In this document: piece by piece, positions 18,023-25,663 of the stretch | How the letters are laid out: each line of letters starts with the position of its first letter | Position numbering within the stretch: the stretch's first letter is position 1 | NCBI RefSeq assembly: GCF_027924605.1 | Contig: NZ_AP027042.1 | Coordinates: 597,524 to 661,523 of the forward strand | Length of the DNA: 64,000 nucleotides | From: Dyella sp. GSA-30 | Lineage (GTDB): Bacteria > Pseudomonadota > Gammaproteobacteria > Xanthomonadales > Rhodanobacteraceae | Reading direction: 5' to 3' | Notes under the pieces: generated by a model | What the model saw: only the letters and a program-made list of their open reading frames with translations | Databases searched by the model: none | What the model was told of the DNA's origin: nothing | Position numbers and translations under genes: made by a program

Positions 18023-18144
18023 TGAGTGCCGCCTCATTCGCGAAAGGTTGCGTCGTTGTCGACACGTCGCCGGCCGGGCCTACCGGGCGATGCGTCTTTT
18101 TATTCCCTCGGCCACGCAACCTTTCCCGGCTTCGTGGGCACTCA
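18023..18144 (+). ncRNA. candidate structured leader RNA, copy B
   Basis: Second copy of the nested-stem element. Outer stem TGAGTGCC (18023-18030) with GGCACTCA (18137-18144). Inner stem AAAGGTTGCGT (18043-18053) with ACGCAACCTTT (18114-18124), 11 perfect pairs. The apical loop holds GCCTACCGGG and TTTTTATT, as in copy A, but is longer. The element ends 80 bp before the cytochrome b561 start (copy A: 88 bp before its gene), and the asymmetric loop words place both copies in + orientation. It also lies just upstream of the minus-strand polysaccharide operon, so an effect on that operon cannot be excluded. The other bases of the 17979-18223 gap show nothing recognisable. Confidence 0.55.
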
Positions 18145-18223
18145 TGCGCATTGGGCCCCTTTCCGTCTGCGCACGGCGCCAACGCAAGTGCGAAGCGGGT
18201 CACGGTTACATAAGGGGATCGGC

Positions 18224-18895
18224 ATGATGACGGCGGCGCGCAAGGGCATCTTGAGCATGGGACTGGAGAAAGAGACTCCACCAAAGGGGACCGGTGACGC
18301 GGCATTCGTCGCTGGCGTGGAAGACCCGCTGAACAGCCCGTCCCAGCAACCCACCGAGATCAGCGTGCCTGCACGACCCCGAAAGCTGGTGGTGCTGCAT
18401 TGGCTCACCGTGTTTTGCCTCATTGCCGCCGTGACATTTATCTTGACCCGCGACCAGATCGACGGGAAAGCGGTGCGGCAATGGTTGCTCGAAGGACACC
18501 GTCACTTCGGCTTGTTCGTGCTGATGCTTTTTCTTGCGCGCGTCGGCATTCGCCTCCGGCTGGGAAAACTGCCACACGACGAGCATCTCCCGAAGCTCGT
18601 TCGCCTGATGGCCGGTCTGACCCATGTCGCCTTGTATGCGTTGCTGCTCACCCTGCCTTTGCTCGGCTGGGCCTTGAGCAACGCTGAAGGCAAGCCGGTA
18701 CACCTGCTCGGCCTGACGCTGCCTGCGCTCGTGAGCGCCGACGAGGATCTCGCCGACACCTTGCAGGCGTGGCATCTGAATGCCGCCTGGGTATTGCTTG
18801 GACTGGTTTCGCTGCATGTTGCCGCGGCGCTCTGGCACCACTTCGTCCTGCGCGATGAAGTGCTTCGCAGGATGTTGCCCAACCGCCGCCGTTGA
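18224..18895 (+). CDS. cytochrome b561 family protein
   Basis: A 223-residue protein from ATG 18224, preceded by AAGGGGAT. After a cytoplasmic tail of about 50 residues it has four TM helices and candidate haem-ligand histidines in KLVVLHWLTVF, LEGHRHFGLFV, GLTHVALYALLL and SLHVAALWHHF. Members of this family shuttle electrons between the quinone pool and a periplasmic carrier. Here it is first in an operon with an outer-membrane cytochrome-porin and a soluble cytochrome c, which suggests a link between the inner membrane and the cell surface. The 5' leader contains structured element copy B. The long hydrophilic N-terminus is unusual for the family. Confidence 0.85.
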   Translation: MMTAARKGILSMGLEKETPPKGTGDAAFVAGVEDPLNSPSQQPTEISVPARPRKLVVLHWLTVFCLIAAVTFILTRDQIDGKAVRQWLLEGHRHFGLFVLMLFLARVGIRLRLGKLPHDEHLPKLVRLMAGLTHVALYALLLTLPLLGWALSNAEGKPVHLLGLTLPALVSADEDLADTLQAWHLNAAWVLLGLVSLHVAAALWHHFVLRDEVLRRMLPNRRR

Positions 18896-18963
18896 TCGGC
18901 ACTGCCGTCGATAGGCATGTCGCCCTCATCCCCGTTGCATCTAATAAAAAGCAAGGAGATCTC

Positions 18964-20319
18964 ATGCTGTCCTTTCTGAACCGACGCACGATGCGACGGC
19001 CCAAGAAGATGCTCCTGTGGTGTGGACTGGCGGCGCTCCTGCTGCTGGCCAGCACCGCGGCCCAAGCGATTCCGGCCTTCGCACGACAAACCGGCTCGGC
19101 CTGCGCGGACTGCCATGCCGGCTCCTATGGCCCCCTTCTCACGCCCTACGGCATGCGCTTCAAGCTCAATGGCTATACCGATACGGATGGGCATGGCGTC
19201 AAGATTCCGCTCGCCGGCCAGCTGACGGAGACACACAGCGCGCCCGCGCGTGGCCCCAGCAGCACCGCCCTGACCGAAGCCGACCTTTACATCGCCGGGC
19301 GCATCTCCGACCAGTTTGGTGGCTATGCCAAGGTCGAGGCGGACTACGCCGGACGCAACAATACGTACAACACCCGGCTCAGCTATCTCGATCTGCGCTT
19401 TGTGGCCAAGGAGCTCAAGCTCGGCGGCAAGGACTTCACGCTCGGCGTCAGCGTCAACAACAACCCGGGCTTCGACGATCCGGTCGACGTGCTCCCAGCG
19501 GCAAACAGTATCGGAGCAGTCACCGGAAGTGGACCTACAGGCACTTTTCTTGGTCTGTCCGGCCCCAACAACGGGGCCAACCGCGTGATCGGCGCCAACG
19601 TCTACGGTCTGTACGACGCCAATTGGTATGGTGAAGTCGGCACGTATACAACGCTGCCGACCTCAACGCAGGATCGTCTCGGTTACGACATCTCCGGCGA
19701 CCCCGGCAAGATCAGCGATACCGGCTACTTCCGCTTCGCATACATGAAAGACATGAAGCGGCAGTTCTTTTCGGTCGGCGTGGTCGGCTTGACGACCAAG
19801 CGCCAACTGCCTCGCACTGCTCCCAGCGACAGTCTGTTCGACCTGGGCTACGACCTGTCCTATCAGTTCATCGGCAATCGGGACAACATCGTCCAGCTGT
19901 CGTACGTCAATATTCTCGAGAAGCGCAAATACGGCACCACCCCGGTCGGCCCTACCGGCCTCATCGCCTTGCCACGAGGCGCACTGCACGACGAGATCCT
20001 GAGCGCCACTTACACGTTCAAGCAGGCTTATGGCCTGCAAGTGGCGCACACGCAGAGCAACGGCACCCGCGATGCGGTTCGATTCGGTCCCTTCGGCAAT
20101 CCCGATACCACGGCCAACCTCATCACCTTGTTCTGGACACCGTTCGGCCGCGAGGACTCGTTCACCTCGATCGCCAACCTCAAGCTTTCGGCCACCTGGT
20201 TCCGCTTCACCAAGTTCAACGGCGTGACGAACAACATCTTCGGCGTTCCGTTCGGTGCGGTGCAGACCAAGCCCGGCGATCTGAACGCGTTCTCGGTTTC
20301 GGCAAGCGTAGCGTTCTAA
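18964..20319 (+). CDS. Cyc2-like outer-membrane cytochrome c-porin fusion
   Basis: A 451-residue exported protein from ATG 18964, with a strong AAGGAGAT site. The signal peptide runs to about residue 35 (LLLASTAAQA). The mature start IPAFARQTGSACADCHAG carries one haem c motif, C47-AD-C50-H51, followed by LLTPYGMRFKLNGYT; the FARQT...CxxCH...FK..GY wording resembles the Cyc2 family of fused monohaem cytochrome-porins. The rest (about 90-451) has alternating beta strands and ends in SVSASVAF, the aromatic end of an outer-membrane barrel. Cyc2 in iron oxidisers moves electrons from Fe(II) across the outer membrane; homologues also occur in heterotrophs, where direction and donor are unknown. 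Second in the cytochrome operon. Confidence 0.8.
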   Translation: MLSFLNRRTMRRPKKMLLWCGLAALLLLASTAAQAIPAFARQTGSACADCHAGSYGPLLTPYGMRFKLNGYTDTDGHGVKIPLAGQLTETHSAPARGPSSTALTEADLYIAGRISDQFGGYAKVEADYAGRNNTYNTRLSYLDLRFVAKELKLGGKDFTLGVSVNNNPGFDDPVDVLPAANSIGAVTGSGPTGTFLGLSGPNNGANRVIGANVYGLYDANWYGEVGTYTTLPTSTQDRLGYDISGDPGKISDTGYFRFAYMKDMKRQFFSVGVVGLTTKRQLPRTAPSDSLFDLGYDLSYQFIGNRDNIVQLSYVNILEKRKYGTTPVGPTGLIALPRGALHDEILSATYTFKQAYGLQVAHTQSNGTRDAVRFGPFGNPDTTANLITLFWTPFGREDSFTSIANLKLSATWFRFTKFNGVTNNIFGVPFGAVQTKPGDLNAFSVSASVAF

Positions 20320-20340
20320 CACCTCGCAAAGGAGTCAACA

Positions 20341-20730
20341 GTGACGAAGTTATTTTTGGGGCTGTGCACCGCAACGCTGGTTCTTGGTTGGGTGCTGGCC
20401 TCCCCCCTCGCGCGGGCCGGCGATGCCTCCGCAGGGTCGGATGTCTTCAAGACCGAATGCTCGGAGTGTCACAGCATCAAGGAGGGGCGCAACAAGAAAG
20501 GTCCCAGTCTTTTCGGTGTGGTGGGACGCAAGGCGGCGACGATATCCGACTATGAGTACTCCGACGCCCTGCGCTCAAAAACGGACTGGGTCTGGACACC
20601 GGAAAAGCTGCACAGTTATCTGTCGCAACCGGCCAAGCAGGCCGATCCGGGTACCAAAATGAAATACGATGGCCTCAGCGACGCCAAGCAACTGGATGAT
20701 CTGATTTCTTATCTGAGCACCGTTCACTGA
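20341..20730 (+). CDS. class I c-type cytochrome, periplasmic
   Basis: A 129-residue protein starting at GTG 20341 after AAAGGAGTC. The signal peptide ends near LARAGDA (about residue 22). The haem motif CSECH (C40..H44) lies in VFKTECSECHSIKEGRNKKGP, and the distal Met ligand is probably in PGTKMKYDGL. The PSLFGVVGRKAATISDYEYSDAL segment is typical of mitochondrial-like cytochrome c2/c-550. It probably carries electrons between the Cyc2-like protein and cytochrome b561 or an oxidase. It lies 22 bp below the Cyc2-like gene and is the last gene before a terminator. Confidence 0.92.
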   Translation: MTKLFLGLCTATLVLGWVLASPLARAGDASAGSDVFKTECSECHSIKEGRNKKGPSLFGVVGRKAATISDYEYSDALRSKTDWVWTPEKLHSYLSQPAKQADPGTKMKYDGLSDAKQLDDLISYLSTVH

Positions 20731-20779
20731 TGATGAAGTGATGTTGCACAGCCAATCCCGGGTCTGTGTTTATGGGATG

Positions 20780-20818
20780 CGCCTTGCCGCGACGGTTCAC
20801 CGCCGCGGCAAGGCGTTT
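20780..20818 (+). terminator. rho-independent terminator of the cytochrome operon
   Basis: A perfect 12-bp hairpin: CGCCTTGCCGCG (20780-20791) and CGCGGCAAGGCG (20804-20815) around a 12-nt loop, followed at once by TTT. It sits 50 bp after the cytochrome c stop and before the next gene, and supports a start for that gene downstream of 20818. Confidence 0.75.
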
Positions 20819-20875
20819 GTGCGACTGGAGGGACACTCGGAAAACTTACCACTCGCCATCCCGGCGCAGGCCAGG

Positions 20876-21628
20876 ATGGCAAAGGGGACTGGCATTATTC
20901 GTGGTCTTCCGCATCGACGTCGGGCCACGCTTGTCGTTTGTGCCTTGATGGGCTTCATGGCATTGCCGGCGCATGCGCAGTCGACCGGCATCAACGGGAC
21001 CATCGCACTCAGTTCGCAACTGGTCGATCGCGGCCAGGCCATAACGCCCTCCACGCCGGTGCTGCAGAGCGCGCTGTCGTGGACCTCTGCCTCAGGCTGG
21101 TCGCTGGGTGTGTCGGGCAGCACTGAAGTACGTTCGCCGGATCACGTGGTCGAGGCCCTGGCACAGGTATCGCGCTATTGGTCGCTGTCCAACGACTGGC
21201 AGATGCAGACCGGCCTGCTTTACTACAGCTACCCCGGCAACAGCCGTTCCAGCGTCTATAACCGCGCCGAGCTGGGCGTCAGCTGGATATACCGCGATGT
21301 GCTGACATTCGGGTTATCGGCCGCGCATGTCTTTCGTACCGGCAACCAGCGCCCGCGAACGGCTGCCGACGTCGACTTTCACTGGCCACTGGTCTGGGAT
21401 GTTTCGCTGTCGGCCGGGGCTGGCATCGCCGAAACGCTGATCGCCCCCCGCCCCCCTTATACCTACGACCACCCCAGCCACTACAAGTACGGCCATGTCG
21501 GCCTGGTCTGGCGGCGTGGCCCCTGGCAGATGGAGCTGGAGCATATCCAGACCGACCCGGGAACGGTCGGACGGCGAGGCACCCCCGACGTCTCACCCTG
21601 GGTTGCGACAGCGTCCTGGTCGTTCTGA
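20876..21628 (+). CDS. outer-membrane beta-barrel protein, Gcw_chp/TorF-type
   Basis: About 250 residues from ATG 20876. The frame is open from 20738, but that part contains the terminator and a REP-like fragment, so the later start is preferred. A signal peptide follows (RRRATLVVCALMGFMALPAHA). The mature region begins STGINGTIALSSQLVDRGQA with SGWSLGVSGS, the pattern of the PF09694/TIGR02001 family of small barrels, and ends WVATASWSF with a terminal Phe. These proteins are thought to be porins of unknown substrate. It stands alone between the cytochrome operon and the sigma factor gene. Confidence 0.65.
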   Translation: MAKGTGIIRGLPHRRRATLVVCALMGFMALPAHAQSTGINGTIALSSQLVDRGQAITPSTPVLQSALSWTSASGWSLGVSGSTEVRSPDHVVEALAQVSRYWSLSNDWQMQTGLLYYSYPGNSRSSVYNRAELGVSWIYRDVLTFGLSAAHVFRTGNQRPRTAADVDFHWPLVWDVSLSAGAGIAETLIAPRPPYTYDHPSHYKYGHVGLVWRRGPWQMELEHIQTDPGTVGRRGTPDVSPWVATASWSF

Positions 21629-21647
21629 CCGCTCCTCTCATTTAGAT

Positions 21648-21672
21648 ACAACCTTTTTGCTTCGAACGGGTA
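21648..21672 (+). promoter_or_regulatory. possible ECF-type promoter before the sigma factor gene
   Basis: ACAACC at 21648-21653 is followed about 15 bases later by GGGTA (21668-21672), 43 bp before the ECF sigma gene. The AAC of the first block and the GTA of the second fit the general spacing of ECF-type promoters, which often drive their own sigma gene. The match is loose and unverified. Confidence 0.25.
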
Positions 21673-21714
21673 CTTACGCAGGTAACTCGCTCCCACCCGC
21701 CTGCTTGCGACCCT

Positions 21715-22299
21715 ATGAACGAAGCCGATATCGACGCCGACGCGACCGACCGCATGCTGCTCCAACGCATGTCGGCGGGCGATCGCACCGCGCTGTCGGT
21801 GCTTTATCGCAGCTACCACGGGCGGCTTTGCCGCTTCCTGTCCCGCCTGACCCGTCGTCCCGACGTGATCGAAGAAGTGATCAACGATTGCTTCTGGATC
21901 GCATGGCAGAAGGCCGGCAACTTCCACGGCGACTCACGCGTTTCCACCTGGATCATGGGCATTGCCTATCGCTGCGGCCTCAAGGCTTTGCGGCAGCACG
22001 GCGACGAACCCGTGGACGACGACGCCATACCCGAAGACCGCACACCTGCCCACGATCCGGGCGAGGATCGCGAGCTGCGCGACTGGCTGGGCAAGGGTCT
22101 GGATCGTCTATCGGTAGATCAGCGGGTCGTGATCGAACTGGTTTATGGCGTGGGGCATTCGCTGGACGATGTGGCGGTCATCATGCAGTGCCCGGTTGGC
22201 ACGGTGAAGGCACGCCTGTTCCACGCACGCGTTAAACTGCGCAACGTACTGCCGGCCCTGGCCGGCGAATCACGCGCCACCAAGGAGAGCGTGTCATGA
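21715..22299 (+). CDS. ECF RNA polymerase sigma factor
   Basis: A 194-residue sigma-70 family protein. Region 2 is at about 20-85 (LYRSYHGRLCRFLSRLTRR, EVINDCFWIAWQKAGNFHG, STWIMGIAYRCGLKAL) and region 4 at about 115-175 (LSVDQRVVIELVYGVGHSLD, VAVIMQCPVGTVKARLFHAR). It has no extra domains. The stop overlaps the start of the anti-sigma gene by four bases (ATGA), so the two products are coupled. Target genes unknown; the co-encoded subtilase and TPR proteins are the natural candidates. Confidence 0.92.
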   Translation: MNEADIDADATDRMLLQRMSAGDRTALSVLYRSYHGRLCRFLSRLTRRPDVIEEVINDCFWIAWQKAGNFHGDSRVSTWIMGIAYRCGLKALRQHGDEPVDDDAIPEDRTPAHDPGEDRELRDWLGKGLDRLSVDQRVVIELVYGVGHSLDDVAVIMQCPVGTVKARLFHARVKLRNVLPALAGESRATKESVS

Positions 22300-22934
22300 C
22301 GTTCCCGACGGGTTCCGGCAGGGACTGTGCCCGTGCCTGGGAGGCGATGCCCTGGGTGCTGCAGCAGAGCGCGACGCACGAGCAAAGCCACTGGCTGATG
22401 GATCACCTGGCCGATTGCGAATCGTGCCGTGCGGAGTTCGAGCAGCAGAGTCGCTTGCGGCGTGCCATGTCGTTGCCCTCGGACATCGCCATCGACGCCA
22501 ACGTCGGTTTGAAGCGCTTGCTCGCTCGCCTCGATGCGCCCGAGCCGCAAGTCGTACCGCTGCGCGCTCGCTCGGCGGGCTGGCTGACGCGCTCACTGGT
22601 CGCCGCGGTACTGATTCAGGCGCTGGGTATCGGCGCGCTAGGCATGAAGCTATGGTCGGAGAGCGATAGCTCGATGTACCACACGCTCAGCCAGGACAAC
22701 TCGTCTCCCGCGCCGCCGGGGGCGATCCATGTCGTGCCCGATGCAACCATGAAGCTTGCCGACTGGAACGCACTGCTGCGCACGCTTCAATTGCAGGTCG
22801 TCGGAGGCCCCAATGACGTGGGTGCCTATACGGTCGTGCCGACCCACTCGGCGTCGACATCACGGACTACGTTGCAGCAACTTCGCGCAACACGGGGTAT
22901 CCGTCTGGCAGAGCCTGTTACCGATACCCCATGA
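22296..22934 (+). CDS. anti-sigma factor, zinc-finger, membrane-anchored
   Basis: A 212-residue protein. An N-terminal ZAS-type motif is seen as H37-LAD-C41-ES-C44 within WLMDHLADCESCRAEF. One TM helix follows at about 95-115 (LTRSLVAAVLIQALGIGALG), then a periplasmic domain of about 95 residues with no recognised fold. It should hold the adjacent sigma factor at the membrane and release it on a periplasmic signal. It overlaps the sigma gene by four bases and the downstream peptidase gene by four bases. Confidence 0.82.
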   Translation: MTFPTGSGRDCARAWEAMPWVLQQSATHEQSHWLMDHLADCESCRAEFEQQSRLRRAMSLPSDIAIDANVGLKRLLARLDAPEPQVVPLRARSAGWLTRSLVAAVLIQALGIGALGMKLWSESDSSMYHTLSQDNSSPAPPGAIHVVPDATMKLADWNALLRTLQLQVVGGPNDVGAYTVVPTHSASTSRTTLQQLRATRGIRLAEPVTDTP

Positions 22935-24250
22935 AGTACGCGGTACTCATGCTCGCCGGATGGGCCTTGGCTCTGGGCGGCTGCGCGTCGTCACGCCCCA
23001 ACACCACCCCGGACGACCATGCAGGTCTGGCTCGTCCGTCCGTCGATCATGTGTCGTCGATGAACCCTCAGCGCGATATCGTGGTGGCTGTTGCCAACCC
23101 GCTCGCACCGCCGTCCACGCATGCCGGCTCCAGCCTGCTCGGCTATACGCCATCGGCGAACTACGGTGCCGGGCAGCGCGCGATTTCCGTCCTGGCGTCA
23201 TTGAAAAAAACCTACGGTCTGCGCGAAGTCACCGGCTGGCCGATCAAGGCGCTGCAAGTCTATTGCGTCGTGCTGCAACCGCCGCCCGAAGCGGATCGGG
23301 ATGCCTTGATCAAGGCACTCGCCAAGGACGAACGAGTGCAACTGGCGCAACCGCTGCAGGACTACTCGGTTTATTCCGATACAACGAATCCGAATAAATC
23401 GGCGGACGCGCATCACTACAACGACCCCTATGCCGATCTGCAACGCGGCTTCGTCGAAACCGACGCCGCGCTGGCGCACAACCTCAGCCAGGGCGACGGC
23501 GTGCATGTGGCCATCGTCGATACCGGTGTGGATACGACACACCCCGACTTGCTCGGGCGCGTTCGCGATACGGCCAACGAAGTCGACGACGATACCGCGG
23601 CATTCCGCCACGATCACCACGGCACCGAAGTGGCCGGCATCATCGCCGCGGTCGGCGACAATCGCCAGGGCATCGTGGGTATCGCGCCCAAGGCCGTGTT
23701 GAGCGTCTACAAGGCATGCTGGTATGCGCCAGACAACAGTGCGGGCGCCCATTGCAACTCCTTCACGTTGGCCAAGGCGCTGGCGGCATTGATCGATACG
23801 GATACGCGCATCATCAACCTCAGTCTGGGCGGCCCTGCCGACCCGCTGTTGAACAGGCTGCTGGAGCAGTTGCTGAGCCAGGGCCGCATCGTGATCGCGG
23901 CCATGCCTCCGGACGGGAACGCCAACGGCTTTCCGGGCAGCGCACCCGGGGTGATCGTGGTGCGATCGAGCAATCCATCGGCCGCACCACCGGGCATCGT
24001 GAGCGCACCGGGGAACGACATCCTGACGACCCAGCCCAGCGGCGGATACGACTTCACCTCCGGCTCGTCCATGGCGGCGGCGCACGTCAGCGGCATCGCC
24101 GCCTTGCTGCTGTCGATCGCACCGAAGCTCGATGCACGCACGCTGCATGATTTGCTGATTCAGAGCAGCAAGGTTTCCAACGGCGTGCTTCAGGTAAATG
24201 CGGCATCCGCGGTCGCCGCTTTGCGTAATCAACAGAAGATCAAACCCTGA
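22931..24250 (+). CDS. subtilisin-like (S8) serine peptidase, lipoprotein
   Basis: A 439-residue protein with a lipobox (LALGGC, Cys18). A region of about 130 residues resembling an inhibitory propeptide precedes the catalytic domain. The triad is D197 in VAIVDTGVD, H230 in DHHGTEVAG and S380 in SGSSMAAAHVSG. The usual oxyanion-hole AGN is not clear: the segment reads IAAMPPDGNANGFPG, so the Asn may be displaced or replaced. It overlaps the anti-sigma gene by four bases. It could degrade an envelope signal or cleave the anti-sigma factor, or be a regulon output; the sequence does not decide. Confidence 0.85.
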   Translation: MKYAVLMLAGWALALGGCASSRPNTTPDDHAGLARPSVDHVSSMNPQRDIVVAVANPLAPPSTHAGSSLLGYTPSANYGAGQRAISVLASLKKTYGLREVTGWPIKALQVYCVVLQPPPEADRDALIKALAKDERVQLAQPLQDYSVYSDTTNPNKSADAHHYNDPYADLQRGFVETDAALAHNLSQGDGVHVAIVDTGVDTTHPDLLGRVRDTANEVDDDTAAFRHDHHGTEVAGIIAAVGDNRQGIVGIAPKAVLSVYKACWYAPDNSAGAHCNSFTLAKALAALIDTDTRIINLSLGGPADPLLNRLLEQLLSQGRIVIAAMPPDGNANGFPGSAPGVIVVRSSNPSAAPPGIVSAPGNDILTTQPSGGYDFTSGSSMAAAHVSGIAALLLSIAPKLDARTLHDLLIQSSKVSNGVLQVNAASAVAALRNQQKIKP

Positions 24251-24253
24251 GCG

Positions 24254-24913
24254 ATGAACATGACTTTCTACGTCATCGCCGCGGCGATGATCGCGTTGGC
24301 GCTGTTTGCGTTGATCTATCCGCTGATAAAAGCGAATCGCCGGCATCAGCACTCGCAAAATCTACTCGCCACGATCGTCGCCATCGCGGTGCTGCTGCCG
24401 GCGGCTGCGATCTATCTCTATGCACACCTCGGCTCGCCGGCTGCGCTGGACGAGAGCGCTCGCAACATCACGATCGGGGCATCCGTCGAACGGAAACAGC
24501 AGGACATCCAGAAGTGGCTGGATAAGGCTCACGAAGACGACGTGGCTCAACGAGTCGGGGAAGCACGCGACGCCTATGCACAGGTATTGACGCTGGACCC
24601 GCAAAACACTGTCGCCATGGTCGGCTGGGTCGAGGCCGATATGTCGCAGCAAGCCGGCTATGCCGTCGACACCGCCGCGCGCCGGCTACTCGAACAGGCG
24701 ATCGCGCTCGACCCGGACAATCAACGTGCGCTCTGGTTGGTCGGCATCAGCCAGTTCCAGCAAAAAGACTATGCCGCCGCGTCCGCCACCTGGCGGCATC
24801 TGCTGCAGCTCCTGGATGCCGGCACCGACCTGGCGCAGTCCGTCACGCAGCAAATTGCGATCGCCGATGAAAAGGCGAATCTCGCACATAGCGGCCTGAA
24901 ATCCCTCCGCTAG
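24254..24913 (+). CDS. CcmI/CycH-like TPR membrane protein
   Basis: A 219-residue protein, two bases after the peptidase gene. Two TM helices (about 4-25 and 38-60) are followed by a soluble region with TPR motifs (ARDAYAQVLTLDPQNTVAMV, LLEQAIALDPDNQRALWLVG, KDYAAASATWRHLLQLL). The layout matches the C-terminal part of cytochrome c maturation protein CcmI/CycH and NrfG-type proteins. Closeness to the Cyc2/cytochrome c operon makes a role in haem attachment possible, but it is co-transcribed with the sigma/peptidase module and could be a general scaffold there. ATG 24260 is an alternative start. Confidence 0.75.
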   Translation: MNMTFYVIAAAMIALALFALIYPLIKANRRHQHSQNLLATIVAIAVLLPAAAIYLYAHLGSPAALDESARNITIGASVERKQQDIQKWLDKAHEDDVAQRVGEARDAYAQVLTLDPQNTVAMVGWVEADMSQQAGYAVDTAARRLLEQAIALDPDNQRALWLVGISQFQQKDYAAASATWRHLLQLLDAGTDLAQSVTQQIAIADEKANLAHSGLKSLR

Positions 24914-25056
24914 CGGCACAAATCGCCCGTATTCACCTCAATTGACACATTCTTTCCGTGGTAGCCGTTATGCTGCACGCGGATTGTTTCTCGTTTGCCG
25001 CCAAACCATGGCGACGAGCGCATGACATGCTCCAGGCCAAATCCAAGTGCCCGGGG

Positions 25057-25075
25057 GCCACCAAGGCTTGGTGGC
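25057..25075. promoter_or_regulatory. short perfect hairpin in the leader of the YkgJ-type gene
   Basis: GCCACCAA-GGC-TTGGTGGC forms an 8-bp stem with a 3-nt loop in the 248-bp gap 24914-25161, about 87 bp before the next gene. There is no T-run after it, so it is not a standard terminator. A TTGACA at 24942-24947 may be part of a promoter, but the nearest -10-like word (TATGCT) is too far away to be sure. Nothing else in this gap is recognisable. Confidence 0.35.
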
Positions 25076-25161
25076 TACCTCAGTGACCTGACGCCCACCG
25101 AGTTCCGACCATCGCGAACCGGCGACCTTTTTTGTGCGGCAGTGAACGCGAGTCGAACGTT

Positions 25162-25503
25162 ATGAGCATTTCCCCTGATCCCTACGCCGAGAGCGTCGAT
25201 CCGTCCGTGCAGTGCAGCGACTGTGAGGCCGTTTGCTGCCGGCTGACCGTTGTACTGATGCCAGAGGATCATGTGCCCGGGTGGCTGGTCCATCGCGATG
25301 AAAAAGGCATGGAAACGCTCGCCAAGGGCCGTGATGGTTGGTGCAAGGCGGTGGATCCCAATACCTCACGCTGCACGATCTACGAACAACGCCCGGAGAT
25401 CTGCCGCAAGTTCGCGATGGGCAGCCCAGGGTGCCGCGATGAACGCGAGCGGTGGTTTGATCGATCTGCTTTTCCGACGCGCACTGTGTTGAGCAATTGC
25501 TGA
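25162..25503 (+). CDS. YkgJ-type cysteine cluster protein (CxxCxxxCC)
   Basis: A 113-residue cytoplasmic protein starting MSISPDPYAES at ATG 25162. It has the zinc- or iron-sulfur-binding cysteine pattern of the PF03692 family: CSDCEAVCC near the N-terminus, then GWCKAV, SRCTIYEQRPEICRKF and a terminal GC. The CTIYEQRPEICR phrase is the family signature. Function in bacteria is unknown. It is a single gene with no strong ribosome site. Confidence 0.85.
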   Translation: MSISPDPYAESVDPSVQCSDCEAVCCRLTVVLMPEDHVPGWLVHRDEKGMETLAKGRDGWCKAVDPNTSRCTIYEQRPEICRKFAMGSPGCRDERERWFDRSAFPTRTVLSNC

Positions 25504-25528
25504 TGGTGTGTCAAAAACCTCGCCTACT

Positions 25529-25663
25529 CGTCATCCCGGCGTAGGCCGGAAGCGCTTTGCAACAGCGAAGCTGGTCACCCATCCCTCAGTCATCGGCTTA
25601 TTAGACAGCGTGTGGCAAGTAACTACGCTGAGGAATCGCTTCCGGCTTTCGCCGGAATGACGA
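25529..25663. repeat. inverted pair of REP-like palindromes
   Basis: Two copies of a REP-like word of the type CGTCATTCCGGCGAAAGCCG face each other at 25529-25554 and 25638-25663, about 83 bp apart. Each unit is itself an imperfect palindrome (CCGGC..GCCGG). The right-hand copy lies inside the 3' end of the chemoreceptor gene and encodes its last residues. Related units are at 28762-28789 and, degenerate, around 20855-20880. Paired inverted REP units resemble BIME elements mobilised by RAYT transposases; no RAYT gene is in this window. Confidence 0.8.

Noticed and set aside
20738-20875. Longer start for the Gcw_chp-type gene at 20738
   Set aside because: The extra 46 codons run through a hairpin terminator and a REP-like fragment and give no signal peptide at the N-terminus.
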